A stretch of DNA of 64,000 nt from Aliiglaciecola lipolytica E3 (GTDB lineage: Bacteria > Pseudomonadota > Gammaproteobacteria > Enterobacterales > Alteromonadaceae), in assembly GCF_000314975.1 (NCBI RefSeq), contig NZ_BAEN01000076.1, forward strand, positions 372,001 through 436,000, in the 5' to 3' direction. Under the pieces are notes generated by a model, which saw only the letters and a list, made by a program, of their open reading frames with translations, searched no databases and was not told the DNA's origin. Below are positions 40,214-48,612 of the stretch, one piece after another (positions within the stretch are counted from its first letter, which is position 1; every line of letters begins with the position of its first letter). A program made the position numbers and the translations under genes.

Positions 40214-40978
40214 ATGGGTAGGTTAAAGTTGAAAAAAGCGACATTTTGTCTTTTTTTAATGCTTTTTTGTAGTTCGTTATCCTACGCCCAACAAAAGTCG
40301 CAACTGACATTAGCAACAACCCATTGGTGCCCCTATACGTGTGGTGACGGTGAATTTCGCCATGGCACTATCGGCGTATATATACAATCACTTTTGAAAG
40401 AGCTAAGTGTTGAACTTAATATAGAATATTATCCTTGGTCCCGGGCAATTCTATTGGCTAAACATGGTCAGGTTGACGGACTACTCACCGCGACTTACCA
40501 AGAAGCGCCTAGTTTAACCTTTACTGATATTCCGGTTAGCTATTACCAAATGTGTTTTTTTACCAAACGAAACACTAATTGGCGATATACCAATCCTATC
40601 GTTTTGGGAAACCTTAAACTCGCGGTTATCCAAGATTATGGATATGGGGAGCCGGTAGATACCTTTTTACGTCAAACTCCAGGTGTCATTGCAATTTCTG
40701 GTTCTGCAGGAACTCAGCGGTTAATCGATTTTTTGCGAAAAAGCCGTGTGGACATAATCATTGAAGATGATGCAGTTTATAACTGGGCTGCTCGCCATCA
40801 TGATCTTGATGTATCTGAGATTAGAAACGCTGGGTGTCTCCCGTCAACACCGTTTTATTTAGCGTTATATCCATCGGAAGAAAACCTGAAGCTAATTAAG
40901 CAGCTTAATCAGGTGTTGAGGTTGCCAAAAAATCAGCAGCGTTTACAACAAATCATGGCGATTTATTCTGAATCTTAA
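40214..40978 (+). CDS. Periplasmic substrate-binding protein (SBP_bac_3-like)
   Basis: 254 residues. Signal peptide about 1-25 (ending SLSYAQ). The mature part is a small type-2 periplasmic binding fold: LTLATTHWCPYTCGDGEF, then GTIGVYIQSLLKELSVELNIEYYPWSRAILLAKHGQ, DGLLTATYQEAP and the second-lobe IISGSAGTQRLIDFLRKSRVDIIIED-like segment. No permease or ATPase is adjacent, so it may act as a stand-alone or sensor-partner protein, as often seen in Alteromonadales. Ligand unknown. Confidence 0.8.
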   Translation: MGRLKLKKATFCLFLMLFCSSLSYAQQKSQLTLATTHWCPYTCGDGEFRHGTIGVYIQSLLKELSVELNIEYYPWSRAILLAKHGQVDGLLTATYQEAPSLTFTDIPVSYYQMCFFTKRNTNWRYTNPIVLGNLKLAVIQDYGYGEPVDTFLRQTPGVIAISGSAGTQRLIDFLRKSRVDIIIEDDAVYNWAARHHDLDVSEIRNAGCLPSTPFYLALYPSEENLKLIKQLNQVLRLPKNQQRLQQIMAIYSES

Positions 40979-41200
40979 TTGCAGTACGAGTAGCGTAAAT
41001 CAGTATTTATATGATTCGTTGTCGTCATTTTTAAACTCTTTCAGATTAACAAGACTTTGATGTATAAGCCGTTTTTTTTAACCACAAAAGTCTTTAATAA
41101 AAGTTGGTGAAAGTGCAGAAAAAGTGGTTTAAGGTAAGAATGGATTTAGTCTAAAAACGCATTTATTATTTTCTATGTGGGCAGTAAAACGGAGTCGCGA

Positions 41201-42598
41201 ATGCCAGAAAAACCCGAGATAAATACCAAGCTTTATGTGCTAGACACCAACATCCTCTTACATGAACCTCTTGCTTTCCTCTCTTTCAAAGAACATGACG
41301 TTGTTGTACCTATGACAGTTCTCGAAGAACTGGATTATATCAAAGACAGCAAAAAAGACGTCGCCCGAGATGCCAGAGTGTCTATTCGCGCAATGGAAGA
41401 CCTATTGCACGAAGCGACGCCTGAGCAAATGATTGAAGGGGTAGCAATGTCTGGGTTAGGCTCAGGAGAAGCCGCACCGACAGGAATGTTATCCATTTTC
41501 GCAGACCATGGAATGCCTTTCGAGCAGCAGGCGTTTACCAGTAACGAAAACGATAACCGCATTATCAATGCTGCCCTTTATCTGCAAAAAATTAAATTGC
41601 CTCGGCAAGTTGTATTGGTGACCAAAGATATCAATATGCGCTTGAAAGCCAAAGGGGCAGGGCTGGCTCACGTTGAAGACTACAGAACTGACCAATTAAT
41701 TAGCGATATAAAATACCTTTCTAAGGGGTACCACACGTTCAATGGTGATTTTTGGCAATGTGTTAAAACCGTTGATAGCCGAACCGAAGGTAGAGATACC
41801 ATTCATACCATTGATAAAAAAGCGCTACCCGAAGCTTATATCAATGAATTTTTAATCGATGACGAAGAGCAATTTGCCGGTTTGGTTGAGAATATTACCG
41901 AAGATACTTTGGAAGTGCTCGATTTAGGCTACGATCGACTAATGGGACGCAATGCTTGGGGTATCTCGCCCAAGAACATCGGTCAGGCCATGGCGTTTCA
42001 CGCATTACTCGATCCACATATCGATTTGGTTATTTTAACTGGCCCTGCAGGTAGTGGTAAAACCCTGCTGGCATTGGCTGCAGCGTTAGAAATGGTTATC
42101 GAAAAGAATATGTACGATAAGATCATTGTTACGCGTAGTACACCTGAGATAGCTGAATCTATCGGTTTTTTACCGGGCACCGAAGAAGAAAAAATGGCAC
42201 CTTGGTTGGCGGCAATTACCGATTCATTAGAAGTGCTGCATAAAAATGATGAGAACGTTAAAGGCTCAATGAATTACATCATGGAAAAAGCCAATATTCA
42301 GTTCAAATCGGTGAACTTTATGCGTGGACGTAGTATTCAAAACGCCATCGTGATTTTGGATGAATCCCAGAATTTAACAGCATCTCAACTTAAAACGATT
42401 ATTACTCGATGTGGAGAAGGTACTAAATTAATTTGCGGCGGAAACTTAGCGCAGATTGACAGCAATTATCTGTCTGCCGTCACGTCAGGTTTAACCTATT
42501 TAGTTGAGAAATTCAAAAACTTTTCAGGCAGTGCAACCATCAATCTAGACGGTGTCGTTCGAAGCCGATTGGCTGAATTTGCAGAAGAGAATTTGTAA
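41201..42598 (+). CDS. PhoH family protein with N-terminal PIN domain
   Basis: 465 residues from the ATG at 41201 (GGAG 7 nt upstream). An N-terminal PIN nuclease-like domain (about 8-150, YVLDTNILLHEPLAFL and acidic residues in LVTKDINMRLKAK) is fused to a PhoH ATPase domain (about 245-465) with Walker A GPAGSGKTLLALAAALEM, Walker B IVILDESQNLT and the sensor segment RCGEGTKLICGG. This PIN-PhoH order is the PhoH2 type, proposed to act as an RNase/RNA helicase. Monocistronic, with a hairpin after it. Confidence 0.93.
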   Translation: MPEKPEINTKLYVLDTNILLHEPLAFLSFKEHDVVVPMTVLEELDYIKDSKKDVARDARVSIRAMEDLLHEATPEQMIEGVAMSGLGSGEAAPTGMLSIFADHGMPFEQQAFTSNENDNRIINAALYLQKIKLPRQVVLVTKDINMRLKAKGAGLAHVEDYRTDQLISDIKYLSKGYHTFNGDFWQCVKTVDSRTEGRDTIHTIDKKALPEAYINEFLIDDEEQFAGLVENITEDTLEVLDLGYDRLMGRNAWGISPKNIGQAMAFHALLDPHIDLVILTGPAGSGKTLLALAAALEMVIEKNMYDKIIVTRSTPEIAESIGFLPGTEEEKMAPWLAAITDSLEVLHKNDENVKGSMNYIMEKANIQFKSVNFMRGRSIQNAIVILDESQNLTASQLKTIITRCGEGTKLICGGNLAQIDSNYLSAVTSGLTYLVEKFKNFSGSATINLDGVVRSRLAEFAEENL

Positions 42599-42625
42599 AC
42601 GGCTATTAACTAACTTGATTATATG

Positions 42626-42660
42626 CTGGCAAGGAATTATATATTTCCTTGTCAGGTTTG
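42626..42660 (+). terminator. Hairpin after the PhoH gene, probable terminator
   Basis: CTGGCAAGGAA at 42626-42636 pairs with TTCCTTGTCAG at 42644-42654 (11 bp, one G-U), with an 8-nt AT-rich loop. Followed by GTTTG, a weak T tract. It lies 28 bp after the PhoH stop. Confidence 0.55.
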
Positions 42661-42816
42661 ATATTCAAACTGATAACAAAAGCTCCTAAAATCAACACCC
42701 TCCACAAAGAGTATGTTTCCCTCATATCATTGAGTTTTAATAGTGTTCTAAATTAAATTCATGACAACATGTGCTAACCACATCATTCAATGCTATGAGC
42801 TAAACTTGAGTACATT

Positions 42817-43383
42817 ATGACCAGTATTATTTATCCAGCCAGTAATCTAAAAAGCCAGCCTAATCTTGTTATTGAGAAAGGTGATGTTGTGTATGTTATT
42901 TGACAATAAGGGCAAAAAATATTTAGAAGCCATGTCAGGCTTGTGGTGCACTTCGCTAGGTTATAACAATCAAGAATTGATTGATGCGGCAAGCCAACAA
43001 TTGAGTAAATTGTCTTACTCGCATATGTTTGGTGGCAAGACTCATCAGGTAGGAATTGATTTAGCTGAAAAAATCAGTGATATGGTGCCGACAAAAGACG
43101 CTAAAGTATTTTTTGGGAATTCGGGAAGTGATGCGAATGACACCAATATAAAATTACTGCGTTATTATTTCAACGCAATTGGAAAGCCGCAAAAGTACAA
43201 AATAATTGTCCGCGAGCGTTCTTATCATGGAGTAACGGTTGCTTCTGCATCTTTAACAGGCTTGCCAGTCAATCACACCAACTTTGACTTACCTTTTTCT
43301 GCATTGGGCATTTTACGTACCGATGCAACCCAGTATTATCATTGTTCTCACGTAGGAGAGTTAGAAGTTGAACGATTACTATT
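42817..43383 (+). pseudogene. Class III aminotransferase, frameshifted and 3'-truncated
   Basis: The ATG at 42817 begins a frame typical of pyridoxal-phosphate omega-amino acid/diamine aminotransferases (MTSIIYPASNL, LVIEKGDVVYV) that hits a TGA at 42901. The same protein continues in the next frame from about 42899 (FDNKGKKYLEAMSGLWC), so one extra nucleotide lies near 42890-42899. The continuation holds SYSHMFGGKTHQV, FFGNSGSDANDTNIKLL (the PLP phosphate loop region) and ERSYHGVTVASASLTGLP. Homology ends near 43380, well before the PLP lysine, so roughly 60% of the enzyme is missing. It marks the left scar of the island. Confidence 0.85.
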
Positions 43384-43512
43384 TATGAGAATATATTCTG
43401 CAAGTCCATGCGCGCAGTCTATTTTTTCGAGACTTATATTAATTTCCTTGCTCCATTTTATTGGATCGTGATACTTAATGCCGTTGTCTTCTTTCGATAA
43501 CCATTCACTCAT
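43348..43512 (-). pseudogene. Start of an unidentified minus-strand gene cut at the same junction
   Basis: 54 codons from an ATG at 43512 preceded by a G-rich ribosome-binding site (AAGGGGGGAT). It begins MSEWLSKEDNGIKYHDPIKW and continues as plausible protein through EYILIN; the rest runs antisense into the aminotransferase remnant and stops at 43348-43350. This looks like the first 45 or so residues of a gene whose remainder was lost when it was joined to the aminotransferase fragment. Family not recognised. Confidence 0.4.
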
Positions 43513-43888
43513 ATCCCCCCCTTTTTCTGAGCAAATATCAAATTATGCTGAATATACTAATAATGGCGGGTACAAAACTAAAATATATCCGCGTTTTTCA
43601 TCGCTTCGAAAGTAAATCTGATTTCAAGTAGTAATAAAGCAGGAGATTGGCTCCTTGTGTCTGCAGTCTAAAAACTAGACACGCTTCAGCGTCTCTTTCA
43701 TTATTTTAATAAATTTATTTTTTACTTCATTTCTATTTGTGTAGGCTGCATAACTGTTGACTTCGAAACTAGATCTCATGTTAATGATCCGAAATCGCTG
43801 GTCCAATATCCCCTATGACGTCCCTATTGGTATTCATGGCTGTTCTTATACTGACATTTGGAATTCACTCGGCAGTGTATTTGAGACG
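43513..43888. other. 376-bp gap between island scar and cusS
   Basis: AT-rich, with no convincing gene. An imperfect hairpin, AGACACGCT/AGCGTCTCT (43677-43696), followed by TTCATT could be a weak terminator, and CCAATA/TATTGG with 16 bp between (43802-43829) is a possible terminator for cusS. A 60-codon frame at 43757-43939 is discussed among the rejected items. Confidence 0.35.
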
Positions 43889-45301
43889 TTAGCTATTCAA
43901 CGTAAATACGACTGTAAACGTCGTTTCATACTCGCTTGATTCTACTCGTATGCAAGCACCATTGACTTCAAGGACTGAGCGAGCAATAGTCAACCCTAAT
44001 CCAGCCCCTTGCCCATCACGTTTTCGAGAAGGGTCTGCACGATAGAAACGATCGAAAAGGCGTAAAAGTTTAGCTTCTGGGATCCTACTGCCTGGGTTTG
44101 AAATAGAAATATGCGCTTCTCCATCCAGCGATTGCGTTGACACAGTCACAATTGCATTCTCTGGAGTATACCGTATAGCATTGGATAGCAAGTTGCTAAA
44201 TGCTTGCCGAAACATTGACTTATCGCACATTAATTCCATGCTCTGACCTGTACGTTCTATGCGTATATGCTTTTCGTGAGCCAATAGCTCGAAATATTCA
44301 ACTAACTCATCAATCTCTTTACTACTGTCAATCAGTTCAGCTTTCGGCTTAATTAATCCATGTTCAGTTTGTGCCAGTAACAACATGTCACTCACCATTT
44401 TGGTCATACGCTCGTACTCTTCCAAATTTGAATACAAAATTTCAATGTATTCATCAGTTGAACGAGGTATGTTTAGTATCACTTGAGTCTGCGTTGTAAG
44501 ATTGGTTATTGGGGTTCTCAACTCGTGCGCTATGTCAGCAGAAAAATGAGACAACTGCTCAAATCCACTTTCAAGCCTTTCTATCATCGCATTAAAGGAT
44601 TTAACGAGATTGGCTAGCTCCACAGGCACTTCATTCGGATCCAACCGAATATCCAACTTATCCGCTGAAATTGAACCAATTTTCCGACTTAGACGTCTAA
44701 TTGGAGAGTGCCCACGATACACGGCAAATCGAGCGACCAATATAGTAATAGCCCCGGATAATATAATGATGCTCCAAAGTGTTTTCTCAAACGCCTCCAT
44801 ATAGTCCATATGAAATTCCATATTTGAAGCAACAATGAGTTGGTATTGTGTTTTATGTTGGGCCCCATCAATGGGGATTTTGATCTCAGTAGCTCGTAAT
44901 GTATGTTTGCCATCGAAAAAGAGGCTTAAATTCGATGGCAAAATATGTTCAGTTTCAAAAGTATCTCCTGGATATTTTTCCAAGGCCACGTTTTCGCTAC
45001 TATAAATAATCTCTTCGGCCTCATTTTTAACTAAATAGTAGACACCATGATGTCCCGAGACAGCTTGGAACAATATACTAGAGGGTGAAACACCTTCGTG
45101 GAATGCCTCATGGAGTTTCCGTTTAACGGCTAAAAATACTTCATTGAGCTCATCAGCATCTTGCTCTGCAAAATGCTGGGTTATAGATTGCTGCACCATC
45201 AGACTTATAAACGTCAAGCACACGAAGATTGTAATCCCAACGAGAACCGTAACGCGAAAGGCGAGAGAGCTTGGTCGTTTCGAAATATTCTTAATTCTCA
45301 T
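43889..45301 (-). CDS. cusS: Heavy-metal sensor histidine kinase CusS
   Basis: 470 residues from the ATG at 45301, which overlaps the end of cusR by 11 bp; a longer in-frame extension upstream lies wholly inside cusR and is unlikely. Layout: transmembrane helix (about 15-36), periplasmic sensor domain (about 37-178), second helix (about 180-200), HAMP, HisKA with the phospho-His in [15 protein letters not shown], and HATPase_c ([30 protein letters not shown]). This is the CusS/CopS/PcoS type that senses periplasmic copper or silver. Its operon partner cusR and the divergent cus operon support the metal. Confidence 0.93.
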   Translation of the reverse strand: MRIKNISKRPSSLAFRVTVLVGITIFVCLTFISLMVQQSITQHFAEQDADELNEVFLAVKRKLHEAFHEGVSPSSILFQAVSGHHGVYYLVKNEAEEIIYSSENVALEKYPGDTFETEHILPSNLSLFFDGKHTLRATEIKIPIDGAQHKTQYQLIVASNMEFHMDYMEAFEKTLWSIIILSGAITILVARFAVYRGHSPIRRLSRKIGSISADKLDIRLDPNEVPVELANLVKSFNAMIERLESGFEQLSHFSADIAHELRTPITNLTTQTQVILNIPRSTDEYIEILYSNLEEYERMTKMVSDMLLLAQTEHGLIKPKAELIDSSKEIDELVEYFELLAHEKHIRIERTGQSMELMCDKSMFRQAFSNLLSNAIRYTPENAIVTVSTQSLDGEAHISISNPGSRIPEAKLLRLFDRFYRADPSRKRDGQGAGLGLTIARSVLEVNGACIRVESSEYETTFTVVFTLNS

Positions 45302-45968
45302 GAATACACATTTTATAACCCATTCCACGGACAGTTTGAATGAGCTTTGGTGAGAAGTCATCATCGATTTTTGCTCTAAGACGACGGATAGCGACATCGA
45401 TTACATTGGTGTCGCTATCAAAATTCATATCCCACACTTGCGAGGCAATCAGTGAACGCGGTAACACTTCACCTTGCCGCCTTACCATCAACTCTAATAA
45501 GGTAAACTCCTTAGTCGTTAGGTTGATCGTTCGCCCGTTGCGAGTGGCAATACGTGAGGGGATATCAAGCTCTAAATCGGCTATATGTATCGTGTTATTA
45601 GGAACTGACGTGCCGCGGCGTATAAGCGTACGCACCCTTGCTAGCAACTCTGCAAATGCAAATGGCTTCACTAAGTAATCATCTGCACCGAGCTCTAGGC
45701 CTTTGACCCGGTCGTTGACGTGGTCGCGGGCCGTAAGGAAAAGAACAGGTGTATGATTATTAGCTTCACGCAACGATGACAATATTTTCCAACCATTGAT
45801 ATCAGGGAGCATGACGTCCAAGATTAATAATTCATATTCGCCGGTCATTGCTTTGTGATGACCATCGAGGCCTGTACGAACTAGCTCAACCACAAAGCCA
45901 GACTCGATCAGGCCTTGTTTTATATAGTCCCCTGTTTTTACTTCGTCTTCGACGACTAAGATTTTCAT
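45291..45968 (-). CDS. cusR: Copper-responsive response regulator CusR
   Basis: 225 residues (E. coli 227), OmpR/PhoB type. Receiver domain with phospho-acceptor Asp51 ([14 protein letters not shown]) and the conserved Lys in [15 protein letters not shown], then a winged-helix DNA-binding domain (about 125-222; [20 protein letters not shown], then [18 protein letters not shown]). Divergent from the copper operon; the dyad at 46186-46201 in between is its probable binding site. Overlaps cusS by 11 bp. Confidence 0.95.
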   Translation of the reverse strand: MKILVVEDEVKTGDYIKQGLIESGFVVELVRTGLDGHHKAMTGEYELLILDVMLPDINGWKILSSLREANNHTPVLFLTARDHVNDRVKGLELGADDYLVKPFAFAELLARVRTLIRRGTSVPNNTIHIADLELDIPSRIATRNGRTINLTTKEFTLLELMVRRQGEVLPRSLIASQVWDMNFDSDTNVIDVAIRRLRAKIDDDFSPKLIQTVRGMGYKMCIHEN

Positions 45969-46299
45969 GTAAAGTCCTGTCTGCGTTATTTTTACTACCC
46001 CGGTTGGCCCCTTTTGAGTTCAACAGGATCTTTAAAGCGTAATAAACATTGAATTCATGGTGCTGTAGTTTCGGTATTACTTATTAAGTACCACGCTATG
46101 TACGAAGAAGATGTTAGCCCCTTGGGCACTGATTATGCAACGGATCCATGACTATTTATTAACAAGTTTTCCTTTTCGGTTGTTTATTACAAAATTGTAA
46201 TGTGAGGGTAATCTAATTGACAGAGTTGGGTGCTACCATCGTCACAAATATTGAGCGATTAACCACCACAGTTTGTAAACGGTAAGGAATGACAGAAAC
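45969..46299. promoter_or_regulatory. Divergent cusR / cus operon control region
   Basis: 331 bp holding the promoters for cusRS (leftward) and the copper operon (rightward). It contains the cop-box dyad at 46186-46201. No coding frame seen. Confidence 0.6.
46186..46201. promoter_or_regulatory. Copper box 1, probable CusR operator
   Basis: ATTACAAAATTGTAAT: two 7-bp arms ATTACAA/TTGTAAT around AA. It is followed by GTG, three variable bases and GTAATC, giving a further half-site. The same 19 bases recur at 61615. It has the ACA-N4-TGT dyad known for CusR/CopR/PcoR-type boxes and lies 114 bp before the GTG of the first operon gene. Confidence 0.75.
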
Positions 46300-46641
46300 G
46301 TGAAAAGCGCCTGCGTCAACATGTTTATTATTATCGCACTGCTTGGCGTGCAAGTGGGGGGAGCATTTGTTCTCGCACAGATGCCATGTAATGGCGAGAT
46401 GACTGCTGAGATGGAGCACAGTTCGCACGCTATGATGGATCATTCTCAAAGTGATGATACGAAAAATTGCTGTATTCAAGACTGCTGCTGCCCTATGGCT
46501 ATGTTTCACATCGGATTGCCCTCTCGGCATGCCACCTCGTCCCAAGAAGACGTGTCACTGAGCATTCAATCACACAATTCCAATCTACACCAAGTATTCA
46601 TAGCTGCATTGCAGCGCCCTCCTAAATACTCTCTCATTTAA
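46300..46641 (+). CDS. Secreted Cys/His/Met-rich peptide, CopL-like
   Basis: 113 residues, GTG start. Signal-like N-terminal helix (about 8-27, ending VLAQ), then a metal-ligand-rich stretch at about 28-68: MPCNGEM, MEHSSHAMMDHSQ, and the cluster NCCIQDCCCPMAMFH with five cysteines in eight residues. The rest (70-113) is ordinary and ends RPPKYSLI. Composition and position as first gene after a copper box resemble CopL-type copper-operon leader proteins; exact homology is uncertain. Likely binds Cu(I) in the periplasm or modulates expression of the operon. Confidence 0.7.
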   Translation: MKSACVNMFIIIALLGVQVGGAFVLAQMPCNGEMTAEMEHSSHAMMDHSQSDDTKNCCIQDCCCPMAMFHIGLPSRHATSSQEDVSLSIQSHNSNLHQVFIAALQRPPKYSLI

Positions 46642-46735
46642 ATAGGATAAGTCCATTTACTATTCGGACATGATATCGCTTGGCCGACGAGATGAGTCAC
46701 AAGCAACTTGTAAAAAATAAAATGAGAGATTCATT

Positions 46736-47251
46736 ATGAAAATTATTACACGACGCACGTTGTGGATAGCGCCTATTTTTGTGCTGTTTTTATCAGCCTG
46801 TTCCGACGCTACACAAGTGAACAATGAGTCAGATGTAGTGTCTGATGCCCCGACAATTACTTTGGAGATTTATAAAAGCCGTTCTTGCAAGTGTTGCCAA
46901 AAATGGGTGAAACACGTTAAAGAGCATGGATTTGAACCGGATGTAACGAACGTTACCTTGATGTCACGAATTAAGGATAAATATGGCATAGCACCCAAAT
47001 ATCGTTCGTGCCATACGGCCCTGTCTGCCGACGGTTTTGTTTTTGAAGGACATGTACCAGCAAAATTCATTCAGCAATTTCTTGAAAATGTACCTGAAGG
47101 TGCGATTGGACTGAGTGTTCCTGCGATGCCAATTGGGTCGCCCGGTATGGAAGTCGATGAGCAATTTCGTCCGTACATTGTGTTGCAATTAAATGATGAT
47201 GGTAGTGCAACGACCTACGTTGAAGTTATGACTTATGAGGAGCAGTTTTAA
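46736..47251 (+). CDS. DUF411 domain lipoprotein
   Basis: 171 residues. Lipoprotein signal with lipobox LFLSAC. The DUF411 core follows: LEIYKSRSCKCCQKWVKHVKEHGFEPDV near 43-70, then YRSCHTALSADGFVFEGHVPAKFI and the late VPAMPIGSPGME. DUF411 proteins are periplasmic proteins of copper and metal-resistance operons, probably binding metal through the CxCC and SCH cysteines. The stop overlaps the start of cusC by one base (TAATG). Confidence 0.88.
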   Translation: MKIITRRTLWIAPIFVLFLSACSDATQVNNESDVVSDAPTITLEIYKSRSCKCCQKWVKHVKEHGFEPDVTNVTLMSRIKDKYGIAPKYRSCHTALSADGFVFEGHVPAKFIQQFLENVPEGAIGLSVPAMPIGSPGMEVDEQFRPYIVLQLNDDGSATTYVEVMTYEEQF

Positions 47252-48612
47252 TGACTCGGTCTGCATACTATGTAATTGCACTGATGACTCTTTTGAACGC
47301 GGGTTTAGCTCAAAGCCAATCTGAACGAGTCCTCAAATTGGAGCAGGCTGTTGAAATCGCTATTGATAACGACCCTTGGCTTGTGGGCAGCAAGTATCGC
47401 GAACAAGCAATTGTCTCAAGTAGTATTGCCGCTTCGAGTTTGCCGGATCCGGTTGTCAATATTGGACTGGCAAACTTACCAACAGATGGATTTGCATTTG
47501 CTCAGGAACCCATGACGCAACTTAAGGCCGGGGTCTCGCAGATGTTCCCAAGAGGCGATTCATTAGATATTCGGTCTCGTCAATTACGGGAGCAGGCTGC
47601 TGAGCACCCACTGATGCGTATAGATCGCGTAGCTCGCACCCGTGTTCAGGTATCTGACATTTGGTTGGAAATTTATCGCGCGCAACAGAGCATAAAATTA
47701 ATCTATCAAGATAGAACGTTGTTTGAGCAACTTAGCGACATTGCCAAAGCCAATTATGCCTCTGCTGTAGGGCGTGTAAGACAACAAGACATCATTAGAG
47801 CAAAGCTTGAATTGACTCGGTTAAAAGATCGGTTAACCAAGTTACAAGCATTGGAAGAAAGAGCAACTGGAAAACTTCTGGAATGGCTTTTAAAAAGCGA
47901 ACAGTCTATGCGCCAACTTGGTTTTAACGCGTTTACTGTTTTTCAGTTGCCCAACGCTTTACCGACCATTACCAACGTATCTGAAAACACGTTAACACTA
48001 GTTAAAAATAGAAATCAGCAAGAACTCGCAACTCTGCTTGCGGAGCACCCCTACATTTTATCCATCAATCAACGGATACAAGCAAGTAAAACTGGAGTTG
48101 AACTCGCTAGGGAAATGTACAAACCACAATGGGGGGTTAATGCCAGCTATGCATATAGAGATGACGCCCCTGATGGCTCCAGTCGAGCTGATTTCTTGTC
48201 CGTTGGAGTAAGTTTTGATTTGCCCATATTTACTGAAAACCGTCAAGACCAAGAAGTCGCAGCAGCTGTTAGTCAATCAGAAGCTATAAAGACCGACAAA
48301 CTTCTCGCGCTGCGAGAAATGATGTCAGCAATACAGTCACTTTATGCTGAGCGCGAGCGCCTAAAGGACAGACAACTCCTGTACAAAGAGGAGTTGCTAA
48401 AGCAAATGCAAGAGCAAGCGGAAGCATCTTTGAATGCCTATACCAATGATGATGGAGATTTCGCAGAAGTTGTTCGAGCGCGTATCGCAGATTTGAATGC
48501 ACGTATTGATGCACTTGATATAGATGTGGATCTCTTTAAAACAAACATTCGACTTAATTACTACTTCAATACCCCCGCTGGTATTTTCAAGACTCAAACC
48601 GGAGAGCAATAA
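47251..48612 (+). CDS. cusC: Outer-membrane efflux protein CusC (TolC family)
   Basis: 453 residues. Signal peptide about 1-22, then two repeats of the outer-membrane factor fold, with long helical hairpins (KLEQAVEIAIDNDPWLVGSKY, TQLKAGVSQMFPRGDSLDIRSRQLREQAAEH; second half LAEHPYILSINQRIQASKTGVELAREMY). It forms the exit duct of the CusCBA pump. No N-terminal lipobox, unlike E. coli CusC, so its membrane anchoring differs. Stop and cusB start overlap (TAATG). Confidence 0.88.
   Translation: MTRSAYYVIALMTLLNAGLAQSQSERVLKLEQAVEIAIDNDPWLVGSKYREQAIVSSSIAASSLPDPVVNIGLANLPTDGFAFAQEPMTQLKAGVSQMFPRGDSLDIRSRQLREQAAEHPLMRIDRVARTRVQVSDIWLEIYRAQQSIKLIYQDRTLFEQLSDIAKANYASAVGRVRQQDIIRAKLELTRLKDRLTKLQALEERATGKLLEWLLKSEQSMRQLGFNAFTVFQLPNALPTITNVSENTLTLVKNRNQQELATLLAEHPYILSINQRIQASKTGVELAREMYKPQWGVNASYAYRDDAPDGSSRADFLSVGVSFDLPIFTENRQDQEVAAAVSQSEAIKTDKLLALREMMSAIQSLYAERERLKDRQLLYKEELLKQMQEQAEASLNAYTNDDGDFAEVVRARIADLNARIDALDIDVDLFKTNIRLNYYFNTPAGIFKTQTGEQ

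Noticed and set aside
43802-43829. CCAATA/TATTGG inverted repeat as an attachment site or IS end
   Set aside because: Arms are only 6 bp and no second copy or target duplication was found; a weak terminator for cusS is more likely.
43757-43939. A 60-codon plus-strand frame between the island scar and cusS
   Set aside because: It lacks a ribosome-binding site, has no recognisable motif, and its last 50 bp run antisense through the end of cusS. It is probably chance, though it could be a decayed fragment.
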